DNA of 64,000 bases from Chryseobacterium phosphatilyticum (GCF_002899825.2 NZ_PPED02000008.1:54295-118294), one strand, 5' to 3'; counted from the first letter of the stretch, positions 9,343-17,758 are shown. Program-made: numbers and translations. Notes: generated from the letters alone by a model not told the origin.

Positions 9343-9411
9343 ATGTATTCATGTAAAATGTATTAATGATTTTTAAAACGATTTACATGAATACATTTTA
9401 CATTAATACAT
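9343..9411. repeat. 26-bp inverted repeat between paaG and paaH
   Basis: The left arm (9343-9368) and right arm (9386-9411) are complementary over 26 bp with two mismatches and a 17-base loop. The arms are built from ATGTATTCATG and TAAAATGTATTAATG. The folded RNA would be a strong hairpin 14 bases before paaH. Confidence 0.7.
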
Positions 9412-9424
9412 AGTACAAATAAAA

Positions 9425-10558
9425 ATGAATATTGGAATTATCGGTGCCGGAACAATGGGAATCGGCATTGCACAAGTAGCCGCAACGAACGGATGCAAGG
9501 TCTGGGTGTATGATGCCAATCCAAAACAAGTAGAAACGGCAACTGTAGGTCTGGAAAAAACATTAACCAAATTGGTTGATAAACAAAAAATTTCATCAGA
9601 AAAAATGGTTGAAATTTTATCTAACATTTCCATTGCTACAGAATTAAAGGACTTCAAAGACTGTGAACTGATCATTGAAGCGATTATCGAAAACAAAGAG
9701 ATCAAGACAAAAGTGTTTACAGAACTTGAAAATTATGTTTCAGACAGCTGTATCATCAGTTCCAATACCTCATCTATTTCTATCACCTCTCTGGGTGCAG
9801 AACTAAAGAAACCGGAGCGTTTCATCGGAATTCATTTTTTTAATCCGGCTCCATTGATGCCTTTAGTGGAAGTTATTCCATCCTTATTAACAGAAAAGAC
9901 TTTAGCAGAAAAACTCTATAACCTCATGAAAGAATGGGGGAAGACTCCTGTTATTGCCAAAGATATTCCCGGGTTCATTGTCAACAGAATTGCAAGACCT
10001 TATTATGGAGAAGGCTTAAGAATTGTTGAAGAAAACATTGCAACACCGGAACAGGTGGATGACGCAATGAAAACTCTGGGTAACTTCAAAATGGGTCCTT
10101 TTGAATTGATGGATCTCATTGGAGTTGATGTCAATTTTGCTGTAACAACAACCGTTTACAAAGATTATTTCTACGATCCGAAATACAAACCCTCTTTATT
10201 GCAGCAAAGAATGTCTGAAGCAAAACTTCACGGCAGAAAAACAGGAAGAGGTTTCTACGATTACAGCGAAGGAGTAGAAAACCCTGTTGCTCAGAAAGAT
10301 GATGCTTTATACCAGCAGATTTTTTTAAGAATTATTTCAATGCTGATCAATGAGGCGGTTGAAGCCAAAAGATTGGGCGTTGCGAATGATGAAGATATCG
10401 AGCTGGCCATGCAGAAAGGCGTAAACTATCCAAAAGGATTATTAAACTGGGGTAAAGAAATCGGGTATGCAAAAATCTCCGAAACCCTTCAGAACCTTTA
10501 CGAAGAATATCAGGAAGAAAGGTATAGACAAAGTCCTTTGCTAAGGAAAATGAATTAG
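9425..10558 (+). CDS. paaH: 3-hydroxyacyl-CoA dehydrogenase PaaH
   Basis: This enzyme oxidises 3-hydroxyadipyl-CoA to 3-oxoadipyl-CoA with NAD. The Rossmann motif G7AGTMG12 is at the N-terminus, the catalytic dyad is H137 (GIHFFNPAP) and E149, and S116 lies in SSNTSS. The C-terminal dimerisation domain begins near residue 185 (GFIVNRIARPYYGEG), and a further helical repeat ends the protein. At 377 residues it is shorter than E. coli PaaH (about 475) and longer than single-domain hydroxybutyryl-CoA dehydrogenases (about 280), so the second C-terminal domain is only partial. It lies in the expected place between paaG and paaI. Confidence 0.92.
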   Translation: MNIGIIGAGTMGIGIAQVAATNGCKVWVYDANPKQVETATVGLEKTLTKLVDKQKISSEKMVEILSNISIATELKDFKDCELIIEAIIENKEIKTKVFTELENYVSDSCIISSNTSSISITSLGAELKKPERFIGIHFFNPAPLMPLVEVIPSLLTEKTLAEKLYNLMKEWGKTPVIAKDIPGFIVNRIARPYYGEGLRIVEENIATPEQVDDAMKTLGNFKMGPFELMDLIGVDVNFAVTTTVYKDYFYDPKYKPSLLQQRMSEAKLHGRKTGRGFYDYSEGVENPVAQKDDALYQQIFLRIISMLINEAVEAKRLGVANDEDIELAMQKGVNYPKGLLNWGKEIGYAKISETLQNLYEEYQEERYRQSPLLRKMN

Positions 10559-10561
10559 ATA

Positions 10562-10643
10562 ATTTGAAAATGTGCAATTTGAAAATTGATGATAACAGGT
10601 TTTCATTTTCAAATTTTCAAAATTATTTAATTTTCAAATTAAT
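10562..10643. repeat. AATTTGAAAATG-type inverted repeat, copy 2
   Basis: AATTTGAAAATGTGCAATTTG on the left faces TTTTCATTTTCAAATT and TTAATTTTCAAATT on the right, giving an imperfect stem. The words match the copy at 3660 almost exactly, including AATTTGAAAATGTGC. It ends 3 bases before the next start codon. Confidence 0.65.
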
Positions 10644-10646
10644 ATT

Positions 10647-10955
10647 ATGAATATAGACGAATTCAGAGCAGAGTTAGAGACCAGACTTTCAATTGAGAAA
10701 GAGTATTTAACTCAGGAAGTTTCCTCTGCTGATGAGCAGGAAAGACTTGAGCTTTTAGGAAAGTTTAATGAGAAATATAAAGAGCTGATCAAGAGATTAG
10801 CCATGGAAAATGGAATTGATTTAAATGCTTCTTATCCCTCTGAAAATTCGTCAGATGTAGAAAGTCTTTCATATGAGCAGATTATTCTGGGTAAAACAAT
10901 GAGCGTTTATGACAGGTTATCTGATGAGCTGTATGAAGAAATAACAAACATATAA
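10647..10955 (+). CDS. small acidic helical protein in the paa cluster, unknown function
   Basis: This 102-residue protein is not recognised. It is rich in Glu, Leu and Lys, with no Cys, signal peptide or membrane segment. The first 60 residues look like one or two long helices (RLSIEKEYLTQEV, ERLELLGKFNEKYKELIKRLAMENGI), possibly a coiled coil. The remainder is acidic and Ser-rich. It is followed by paaI after only 5 bases, so the two are probably co-translated, and an accessory role with PaaI or PaaH is possible but unproven. Even A/T-rich codon use like its neighbours supports a real gene. Confidence 0.75.
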   Translation: MNIDEFRAELETRLSIEKEYLTQEVSSADEQERLELLGKFNEKYKELIKRLAMENGIDLNASYPSENSSDVESLSYEQIILGKTMSVYDRLSDELYEEITNI

Positions 10956-10960
10956 TAGAA

Positions 10961-11374
10961 ATGAATCCAAGACAAGTAGCAGATTATATGTTCAATCAGG
11001 ATTATTTTTCCCAATGGATGAATATTAAGATGATTGAAGTAAAAGAAAATTATTGTTTAATAGAAATGCCCATTAAAAAAGATATGATTAACGGGCTTAA
11101 AACAGTTCATGGTGGAGTTACTTTTGCTTTTGCAGACTCCGCGCTGGCATTTTCTTCCAACAATACAGGAGATGCTGCTGTAGCATTGAATTGTATCATC
11201 AATTTTACCAAAGCGGGAAAAGAAGGTGATATATTCAGAGCAGAAAGTATTTTGGTCAATGATACCAGAAAAACAGCCGTGTATGACATTCAGATTACCA
11301 ATCAAAATAGTGAACTGATTGCAAAATTTGTTGGAACTGTCTATAAAATCGGGAAAAAAGTAACAGAATTATAA
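10961..11374 (+). CDS. paaI: hotdog-fold acyl-CoA thioesterase PaaI
   Basis: PaaI hydrolyses stalled hydroxyphenylacetyl-CoA-type thioesters, releasing trapped CoA. The 137-residue hotdog domain has the hallmark H50-G51-G52 after MINGLKTV and the acidic D59 of FADSALAF on the central helix. The family length is about 140. The ATG at 10961 lies 5 bases after the preceding stop. Confidence 0.93.
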   Translation: MNPRQVADYMFNQDYFSQWMNIKMIEVKENYCLIEMPIKKDMINGLKTVHGGVTFAFADSALAFSSNNTGDAAVALNCIINFTKAGKEGDIFRAESILVNDTRKTAVYDIQITNQNSELIAKFVGTVYKIGKKVTEL

Positions 11375-11377
11375 AGA

Positions 11378-11481
11378 ATTTGAAAATTTGGGAATGAGGT
11401 GATTTGAAAATTATTGTACTCCATTAATTCTTTACTTGCCTGAAATTTTCAAATTCTCAAATTGACTCATTTTCAAATTAA
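11378..11481. repeat. AATTTGAAAATG-type inverted repeat, copy 3
   Basis: GAATTTGAAAATTTGGGAATGAGGTGATTTG-like words on the left face GAAATTTTCAAATT, CTCAAATTGACTCATTTTCAAATT words on the right. The imperfect stem ends 4 bases before paaJ. The left part also shares the GAGGT word with copy 4. Confidence 0.65.
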
Positions 11482-11485
11482 AATT

Positions 11486-12691
11486 ATGAACAACGTATAC
11501 ATCATAGATTATGTCAGAACTCCCATCTCAAAACTGCAGGGAGGTTTATCAGAAGTAAGAGCAGATGATCTGGCTGCTATTGTAATAAAAGAAGTAGTAG
11601 CAAGAAACCCTGAAGTTCCTGTGGAGGAGATTGAAGACGTTATTTTCGGATGTGCTAATCAGGCGGGGGAAGATAACAGAAATGTAGCAAGGATGGGGCT
11701 TTTATTAGCTGGTCTTCCATATAAAATCGGAGGTGAGACAGTAAACAGACTGTGTGCCTCAGGAATGTCTGCAGTAGCCAATGCATTCCGTTCCATTGCA
11801 GCAGGAGAGGGAGAAATCTATATAGCCGGAGGAGTAGAGCATATGACGCGTTCGCCTTATGTGATGTCAAAACCAAGCGCAGCTTTCGGTAGAGACAGTC
11901 AGATGTTTGATACTACTTTCGGTTGGCGTTTCATCAACCCTAAAATGAAAGAATTATACGGGGTTGACGGAATGGGAGAAACTGCAGAAAACTTAGCAGA
12001 TATCCACCAGATCAATAGGGAAGATCAGGATAAATTTGCCCTTTGGTCGCAGCAAAAAGCTACACAAGCACAGGAAAGCGGAAGGCTGGCAGAAGAAATT
12101 GTAAAAGTTGAAATTCCTCAGAGAAAAGGAGATCCAATTGTTTTTGAAAAAGATGAATTCATTAAACCTACTTCATCGATGGATGGTTTGGGAAAACTTC
12201 GTCCTGCTTTCAGAAAGGAAGGAACAGTAACAGCCGGAAATGCCTCAGGAATGAATGATGGTGCCGCTGCTTTGATTTTAGCAAGCGAAGAAGCCGTTAA
12301 AAAATATGGTTTAAAACCAAAAGCGAAAATTCTGGGATCTTCCGTAGCAGGAGTAGAACCAAGAATTATGGGAATTGGACCGGTAGAAGCTACTCAAAAG
12401 CTATTAAGGAGATTGAATCTTTCTTTGGAAGATATGGACATTATTGAACTCAACGAAGCATTCGCAGCTCAGGCACTTGCAGTGACAAGAAGTTTAGGAT
12501 TAAAAGATGACGACTCAAGAATAAATCCAAACGGTGGGGCTATTGCCATTGGTCATCCACTGGGAGTTTCCGGAGCAAGAATTGTAGGTTCTGCTGCAAT
12601 GGAGCTTCAGAAACGGGATAAAAAATATGCATTGTGTACTCTTTGTATCGGTGTCGGACAGGGATATGCAATGGTCATCGAAAAAGTATAA
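11486..12691 (+). CDS. paaJ: 3-oxoadipyl-CoA thiolase PaaJ
   Basis: This thiolase cleaves 3-oxoadipyl-CoA to succinyl-CoA and acetyl-CoA, the last step of the pathway. Catalytic residues are C90 (NRLCASGM), H357 (GGAIAIGHPLG) and C387 (TLCIGVGQG). The 401 residues equal the usual PaaJ/PcaF length. The start at 11486 (MNNVYIIDYVRTP) is preferred over the in-frame ATG at 11462, which lies inside an inverted repeat. Confidence 0.94.
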   Translation: MNNVYIIDYVRTPISKLQGGLSEVRADDLAAIVIKEVVARNPEVPVEEIEDVIFGCANQAGEDNRNVARMGLLLAGLPYKIGGETVNRLCASGMSAVANAFRSIAAGEGEIYIAGGVEHMTRSPYVMSKPSAAFGRDSQMFDTTFGWRFINPKMKELYGVDGMGETAENLADIHQINREDQDKFALWSQQKATQAQESGRLAEEIVKVEIPQRKGDPIVFEKDEFIKPTSSMDGLGKLRPAFRKEGTVTAGNASGMNDGAAALILASEEAVKKYGLKPKAKILGSSVAGVEPRIMGIGPVEATQKLLRRLNLSLEDMDIIELNEAFAAQALAVTRSLGLKDDDSRINPNGGAIAIGHPLGVSGARIVGSAAMELQKRDKKYALCTLCIGVGQGYAMVIEKV

Positions 12692-12693
12692 TT

Positions 12694-12781
12694 AATTTGA
12701 AAATGAGGTAATTTGAGAATTTGAAAATGTTTAAAGACATTCTTAATTTTCAAATTATCCCATTCTCAGATTTTCAAATTA
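12694..12781. repeat. AATTTGAAAATG-type inverted repeat, copy 4
   Basis: TTAATTTGAAAATGAGGTAATTTGAGAATTTGAAAATG-like words face TTTTCAAATTATCCCATTCTCAGATTTTCAAATTAA words. The two halves are complementary over about 35 positions with few mismatches, the best stem of the four copies. It ends 6 bases before paaY. Confidence 0.7.
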
Positions 12782-12787
12782 AAAAAT

Positions 12788-13381
12788 ATGAACATCTACT
12801 CATACCATGGGATTCGCCCCATTATAAAACGGACTGCTTACATTCATCCACAGGCAGTTATTATCGGGAATGTAGAAATAGGTGAAGAAGTATATATTGG
12901 TCCCAATGCAGTAATCCGTGGGGACTGGGGGAAAATTATCATTAAAGACGGAGCCAATGTACAGGAAAACTGTACTTTGCACGTTTTCCCGAATATAGAA
13001 ACTATATTGGAAGAATCTGCACATATCGGACATGGCGCAATTATCCATTCAGGGCATATCGGAAAAAACTGTCTGATCGGAATGAACTCCGTGGTAATGG
13101 ACAAAGCCTATATAGGTGATGAAAGTATCGTCGGAGCATTAGCTTTTGTACCCGCCAATTTCAGATGTGAACCAAGAAAACTTGTTGTAGGAAGCCCTGC
13201 AAAAATTATCCGTGATGTCTCTGACGAAATGATTCACTGGAAAACAGAAGGAACAAAACTATATCAGGAGCTGGCAAGAGAAGGAAAAGAAGCCATACTT
13301 CCCTGTGAACCTTTTACAGAATATGTTCAGCAGATCCCAACGAAAATTGTTGATTACAGCATTTGGGATGATATAAAATAA
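12788..13381 (+). CDS. paaY: gamma-carbonic-anhydrase-like hexapeptide protein PaaY
   Basis: PaaY is a left-handed beta-helix protein with proposed thioesterase activity on ring-hydroxylated CoA by-products. Hexapeptide repeats run through residues 15-150. Zinc-ligand positions fit H65 (NCTLHVF), H82 and H87 (SAHIGHGAIIHSG), with the five-residue spacing of gamma-carbonic anhydrases. The C-terminal LYQELAREGKEAILPCEPF helix is typical of PaaY. Its 197 residues match the family. Confidence 0.92.
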   Translation: MNIYSYHGIRPIIKRTAYIHPQAVIIGNVEIGEEVYIGPNAVIRGDWGKIIIKDGANVQENCTLHVFPNIETILEESAHIGHGAIIHSGHIGKNCLIGMNSVVMDKAYIGDESIVGALAFVPANFRCEPRKLVVGSPAKIIRDVSDEMIHWKTEGTKLYQELAREGKEAILPCEPFTEYVQQIPTKIVDYSIWDDIK

Positions 13382-13393
13382 TAATATACGAGA

Positions 13394-13426
13394 AAACCTA
13401 ACAGGTTTCTAAAACCTGTTAGGTTT
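13394..13426. repeat. REP-like palindrome 5' of the transposase
   Basis: Perfect 15-bp arms AAACCTAACAGGTTT / AAACCTGTTAGGTTT enclose a 3-base spacer. A close variant lies on the other side of the transposase gene (14041-14073). It may also act as a terminator after paaY. Confidence 0.8.
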
Positions 13427-13449
13427 AAAATTTTAATATCGGATTTAAA

Positions 13450-14028
13450 ATGATTAATACAGAAAATTTTGAATTTGAAGGTACGTATCACATTTTCTCT
13501 CATGTAAATGGGATTGAAATCATTTTTCGCGAACCATCAAATTATCAATTTTTTCTGGAAAAGGTAGAAAAATACATTCTTCCGGTCGCTGATATTTATG
13601 CTTATTGTCTATTACCTAATCATTTTCATTTGTTATTAAGATTTAAGAACTTTGATGATGTGAATAGTGAAAATGAGCATCAGTTTTTAATGAAGCATTT
13701 TGGTGATTTATTGAATGCTTATGCTAAAGCTTACAACAAAAAATATAATAGAAAAGGAGCTCTTTTTCTGAATGCGGTAAAACGAAAGAAAATATCAGAT
13801 GAGAAATATTTATTGAAAGTTCTCCATTATGTCCATAATAATCCGGTTAATCACGGATTTGTAAATAAAATTGATCAATGGAAGAATTCTTCGTACAATT
13901 CATATTTAAATCCTGAAAAAGAAAGTAAATTGAATAGAAAGGAAATCATGCTGTATTTTGATTCGGTGGAAGTTTTTAAAAATTATCATCAGTCTACTAT
14001 TGAATATGACTTTTTAAGTTTTGAATAA
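13450..14028 (+). CDS. REP-associated tyrosine transposase (Y1 family)
   Basis: This single-strand nuclease/transposase belongs to the Y1/HUH group. The metal-binding H58-x-H60 is in LLPNHFHLLLR. The catalytic Tyr is probably Y95 in NAYAKAYNKKYNRKGALF. The conserved HYVHNNPVNHG and SSYNSY segments follow. The length of 192 residues is typical, and the gene is apparently intact. Similar palindromes flank it on both sides, as expected for a transposase that acts on REP hairpins. It lies between paaY and an esterase gene without breaking a recognisable gene. Confidence 0.9.
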   Translation: MINTENFEFEGTYHIFSHVNGIEIIFREPSNYQFFLEKVEKYILPVADIYAYCLLPNHFHLLLRFKNFDDVNSENEHQFLMKHFGDLLNAYAKAYNKKYNRKGALFLNAVKRKKISDEKYLLKVLHYVHNNPVNHGFVNKIDQWKNSSYNSYLNPEKESKLNRKEIMLYFDSVEVFKNYHQSTIEYDFLSFE

Positions 14029-14040
14029 TTGCTAATAATC

Positions 14041-14073
14041 AAACCTAACGGGTTTTAAAAACCCGTTAGGTTT
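14041..14073. repeat. REP-like palindrome 3' of the transposase
   Basis: Perfect 16-bp arms AAACCTAACGGGTTTT / AAAACCCGTTAGGTTT enclose one base. The CCTAAC core and the outer AAACC are shared with the palindrome at 13394, while the centre differs at paired positions (A:T to G:C), so the hairpin is kept by compensatory change. Confidence 0.8.
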
Positions 14074-14086
14074 AACAAAAATAAAT

Positions 14087-14914
14087 ATGATTAAAAAAAT
14101 TGCACTTGCATGCAGCATTATGTTGGCGGTAGGTTGTACGCTTTCAGCACAGACTGTTGCTACAAAACCGCTTACAATAGGAGAAGTTAGGACCATTAAG
14201 TCCAAAACTTTAAATGAAGACAGAACGCTGAATATTTATCTTCCACAAGGATATGATAAAACAAAAGCATATCCGGTAATCTATTTGCTGGATGGAAGTA
14301 TGAATGAAGATTTTGTGCACGTGACAGGATTAGTACAATTCTTTAATCAGATGTATTCCATGCCTGAAACCATTGTGGTGGGAGTTGCTAATGTAGACAG
14401 AAAAAGAGATTTTACTTTTCATACGGATTTAAAAGATTTGCAGAAAGACTATCCTACAACAGGACACTCTGATAAGTTTATTGTTTTCCTTGAAAAAGAA
14501 TTAAAGCCTTATGTTGAAAGTCAGTTTAAAACCACGGACAAATATTTGTTTGGTCAATCTTTGGGAGGGCTTCTGGCAACAGAAATACTTCTGAAAAAGC
14601 CAGAAATGTTTAACAATTATTTTATCATCAGTCCAAGTTTATGGTGGGATGATGAAAGCCTTTTAAAGCAGGCTCCTCAATTACTTTCAAAATCTTCGGA
14701 TACTAAAAAGTTTGTCTATGTTTCTGTAGGAAAAGGAGAACATCCGGTGATGGTAAAAGATGCCGAAGCTTTCTACGATGTTTTGAAAAAAGCAGGAAAG
14801 AAAAACTGGACATTGGAATATAAAATGATGGAAACAGACAATCACGCAACCATCCTTCACAGAAGTTTATATGAAGGATTAGTGAAAATGTTTCCCTATC
14901 AGGAACCGAAATAA
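14087..14914 (+). CDS. exported alpha/beta-hydrolase esterase (esterase D / Fes-like)
   Basis: The 275-residue protein has a signal peptide ending near CTLSAQ. A lipoprotein start is possible because C17 precedes it, but the lipobox is poor. The nucleophile is S158 in FGQSLGG, a GxSxGG elbow, and the C-terminal ETDNHATILH supplies the probable His. The family (PF00756-type putative esterases) includes enterochelin esterases and other carboxylesterases, so the substrate cannot be told. It lies between the transposase and paaZ, and a role in phenylacetate use, such as cleaving phenylacetyl esters outside the cytoplasm, is only a guess. Confidence 0.8.
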   Translation: MIKKIALACSIMLAVGCTLSAQTVATKPLTIGEVRTIKSKTLNEDRTLNIYLPQGYDKTKAYPVIYLLDGSMNEDFVHVTGLVQFFNQMYSMPETIVVGVANVDRKRDFTFHTDLKDLQKDYPTTGHSDKFIVFLEKELKPYVESQFKTTDKYLFGQSLGGLLATEILLKKPEMFNNYFIISPSLWWDDESLLKQAPQLLSKSSDTKKFVYVSVGKGEHPVMVKDAEAFYDVLKKAGKKNWTLEYKMMETDNHATILHRSLYEGLVKMFPYQEPK

Positions 14915-14928
14915 GTCAGTTTCATTTG

Positions 14929-15201
14929 ATGAACATTCTGAAAAAATATTGGATCGTAATATTGATTTTTATAATTATTATGAATGCTCTAGGACTTTAT
15001 CTGGTAAAAGAGTCAATAGGAATTTCAGATGCTTTGGAACATGTTGAATCAGATGAGGTAATTGCTAAGTTAAAACACAGAGATTATTTTTATACATTGT
15101 TTGTTGAAATTGTCATCATTTTAGACTGTTTGCTGGCACTTTTTATTCCTTATGTGATTATTAAAAGCTTTATTAAAAAGAATAATCTAAGTAAAAAGTA
15201 A
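14929..15201 (+). CDS. small two-helix membrane protein
   Basis: This 90-residue protein is not recognised. A hydrophobic segment at residues 6-25 and another at about 55-80 frame an acidic loop (ALEHVESDEVIAKLKHRD), and the tail is Lys-rich. The ATG at 14929 is used; a TTG directly before it would add one residue. It follows the esterase by 14 bases and precedes paaZ by 8, so it is probably co-transcribed with paaZ. Function unknown. Confidence 0.7.
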   Translation: MNILKKYWIVILIFIIIMNALGLYLVKESIGISDALEHVESDEVIAKLKHRDYFYTLFVEIVIILDCLLALFIPYVIIKSFIKKNNLSKK

Positions 15202-15209
15202 AAAATTAT

Positions 15210-17705
15210 ATGGAAAAATTAAAAAACTATATCTACGGACAATGGGTAGAAGGTACCGGAAACGGAGTTCCTTTGTACAATGCCGTTACAGGAGAACAGG
15301 TAGCTGTTTCTGATACTGAAGGGCTTAATTTTGAGCAGGCTCTTGACTACGGAAGAACAATAGGATACAAAAACCTATCTTCAATGACTTTCTACGACCG
15401 TGGAGAAATGTTGAAAAAAGTGGCACTTTACCTGCTGGAAAGAAAGAAAAAGTACTACGACTTATCATACAAAACAGGAGCTACCCACGTTGATTCATGG
15501 GTGGATATCGAAGGAGGTTTTGGGACTTTCTTTACCTATTCCGGATTGGCAAAAAGAATGCTTCCCAATACTTCATTTTGGGTAGATGGAGATACTCAGA
15601 AAATTTCAGCTAACGGAACTTTTTTAGGAACCCATATTTTAACGCCTAGTGAAGGGGTTTCTGTACAGATCAATGCCTATAATTTTCCGGTGTGGGGAAT
15701 GCTGGAAAAGCTTTCTACTTCCTTATTAGCAGGTGTTCCTTCTATTGTAAAACCATCTCCCTTCGGATCTTATCTTACGAATGCCGTGTTTCAGGATATG
15801 ATTGAAAGCGGAGTTTTACCTGAAGGTGCTGTGCAGTTAATCTGTGGTGAACCGGGAAATATTTTAGATTATGTACAGGATGGAGACTCAGTTTTATTCA
15901 CAGGTTCAGCAAATACCGGAAGAAAATTAAAATCACTTCCTTCTATCGCTGGAAATGCAGTTCGTTTCAACATGGAAGCAGATTCTCTGAACTGTTCTAT
16001 CCTTGGATTGGAAGCAAAACCGGGAACACCTGAATTCGACTTATTCATCAAAGAAGTTCGTAACGAAATGACCACGAAAGCAGGACAAAAATGTACAGCA
16101 ATCAGAAGAATTATCGTTCCGGAACACTTAATCGGTGATGTACAGAATGCTTTGTCTAAAGCTTTAGATCAAACGAAAATCGGAAACCCATTAAGCAGAG
16201 AAACCAAAATGGGATCTTTGGTGGGAAGACAGCAGTATGAAGAAGTTCTGAGAAAAGTAAACCTATTAAAATCGGAAACAGAGCTTGTCTATGACGGCAA
16301 GCACGAACTGGTAGATGCAGACTATGAAAACGGTGCATTTATGAGTCCGAAACTATTCCTTAACGACAAGCCTTTTGAAAAAAATATCTCTCACGATGTA
16401 GAAGCTTTCGGGCCGGTATCTACATTGATGCCATATAAAGATGCTGAAGAAGCGGCTGCACTGGCAAAAAGAGGAAAAGGAAGTTTGGTAGGATCTATCG
16501 TATCTCATGACGAGAACTTTATTGCCGAAACTTCATGGAAAATGGCTTCCCAGCACGGAAGAATCTTTGTTCTGAATAGAGATAACGCTAAAGAAAGCAC
16601 TGGTCATGGTTCTCCACTTCCGACATTGATGCACGGAGGTCCTGGTAGAGCAGGTGGCGGAGAAGAAATGGGTGGTCTGAGCGGTCTTCATTTCTTCTTA
16701 CAGAAAACAGCGATTCAGGGATCACCGGATGTACTGAAAGCAATTACTAAAATCTACCAGCAGGGAGCAGAGAAAAAATTCTCAGACAAACATCCTTTCC
16801 AGAAATATTTTGAGGAAGTGGAAGTGGGAGACTCTTTAGAAACAGCAGGAAGAACAGTTACTGATGCAGATATCGTCAATTTCTCCAATGTTTCATGGGA
16901 CCACTTCTATGCCCATACAGATGCAACAAGCTTATCAGGAACCATTTTTGATAAAACGGTAGCCCACGGATATTTCATTCTTTCAGCAGCAGCTGGATTA
17001 TTTGTTTCCGGGAAAAAAGGACCTGTTATTGCCAATTACGGATTGGAGGAATGTAGTTTCTTCAAACCTGTATATGCCGGAGATACCATCACGGTGTATT
17101 TAACAGCAAAAGAAAAAATCAACAGAGGAGTAAAAGGAAGAAATATTCCTTCCGGTGTTGTAAAATGGCTGGTTGAAGTCGTAAACCAAAGAGATGAGGT
17201 AGTCTGTGTAGCAACGATTTTAACATTGGTGGCAAAACAATCCCCTTTCATTGATCTGAATGTGAAAAATGTTCAGAAAATATTGAGTGGATTGACAGAA
17301 AAAACGACTTCTCAATGGGGTAAAATGTCACCGCAACAAATGATCGAACATCTGGAGCAGGCATTATTGGTAAGCCTGGGTGAGCCTGAGGCAGAAAAAT
17401 GTTTCACTCCTGAAGAACATCTCGAAAAATGGCAGGACTCTCTTTATAACCACAGAGCAATGCCAAAAGAATTTACGGCTCCGTTTCTTCCGCAGGATGG
17501 TTCCCTTCCGGAACCAAAACACAGAAATCTGGAAGTGGCAAAACAATCATTCATGGATAACCTGAAGAGATTTGTGATCTATTACAAAGAAAATCCACAG
17601 GCAGAACACATGAATTATGTCTTCGGAAAACTGAATAAAGAAATGTGGGAACTGATGCACAAAAAGCATTTTACGCATCACTTCCAACAATTTGGATTGA
17701 TTTAA
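15210..17705 (+). CDS. paaZ: bifunctional ring-opening enzyme PaaZ with an extra C-terminal DUF1569/DinB-like domain
   Basis: PaaZ hydrolyses oxepin-CoA with its MaoC-like hydratase and oxidises the aldehyde product with its aldehyde dehydrogenase. The dehydrogenase (about residues 1-520) has E256 and C295 (GQKCTAIRR), the same numbers as in E. coli PaaZ. The hydratase (about 535-680) keeps D564-x4-H569 in WDHFYAH, matching E. coli D561/H566. E. coli PaaZ ends near 681 residues; this protein has 831. The extra 150 residues open with GKMSPQQMIEHLEQ and end with MHKKHFTHHFQQFGLI, typical of the DUF1569 branch of the DinB-like metalloprotein fold, with His at the usual metal positions. A terminator follows at once. 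Confidence 0.94.
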   Translation: MEKLKNYIYGQWVEGTGNGVPLYNAVTGEQVAVSDTEGLNFEQALDYGRTIGYKNLSSMTFYDRGEMLKKVALYLLERKKKYYDLSYKTGATHVDSWVDIEGGFGTFFTYSGLAKRMLPNTSFWVDGDTQKISANGTFLGTHILTPSEGVSVQINAYNFPVWGMLEKLSTSLLAGVPSIVKPSPFGSYLTNAVFQDMIESGVLPEGAVQLICGEPGNILDYVQDGDSVLFTGSANTGRKLKSLPSIAGNAVRFNMEADSLNCSILGLEAKPGTPEFDLFIKEVRNEMTTKAGQKCTAIRRIIVPEHLIGDVQNALSKALDQTKIGNPLSRETKMGSLVGRQQYEEVLRKVNLLKSETELVYDGKHELVDADYENGAFMSPKLFLNDKPFEKNISHDVEAFGPVSTLMPYKDAEEAAALAKRGKGSLVGSIVSHDENFIAETSWKMASQHGRIFVLNRDNAKESTGHGSPLPTLMHGGPGRAGGGEEMGGLSGLHFFLQKTAIQGSPDVLKAITKIYQQGAEKKFSDKHPFQKYFEEVEVGDSLETAGRTVTDADIVNFSNVSWDHFYAHTDATSLSGTIFDKTVAHGYFILSAAAGLFVSGKKGPVIANYGLEECSFFKPVYAGDTITVYLTAKEKINRGVKGRNIPSGVVKWLVEVVNQRDEVVCVATILTLVAKQSPFIDLNVKNVQKILSGLTEKTTSQWGKMSPQQMIEHLEQALLVSLGEPEAEKCFTPEEHLEKWQDSLYNHRAMPKEFTAPFLPQDGSLPEPKHRNLEVAKQSFMDNLKRFVIYYKENPQAEHMNYVFGKLNKEMWELMHKKHFTHHFQQFGLI

Positions 17706-17724
17706 TTCATGAAAATATAAATTT

Positions 17725-17758
17725 AAAAACCCTTTCAGTAATTGAAAGGGTTTTTTTT
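17725..17758 (+). terminator. terminator of the paa cluster
   Basis: Arms AAACCCTTTCA / TGAAAGGGTTT with a 5-base loop are followed by eight T. It lies 20 bases after the paaZ stop. Confidence 0.9.

Noticed and set aside
3660..12781. CRISPR-like array from the repeated intergenic words
   Set aside because: The repeats are spaced by whole genes, are imperfect, and have no regular spacers or cas genes.
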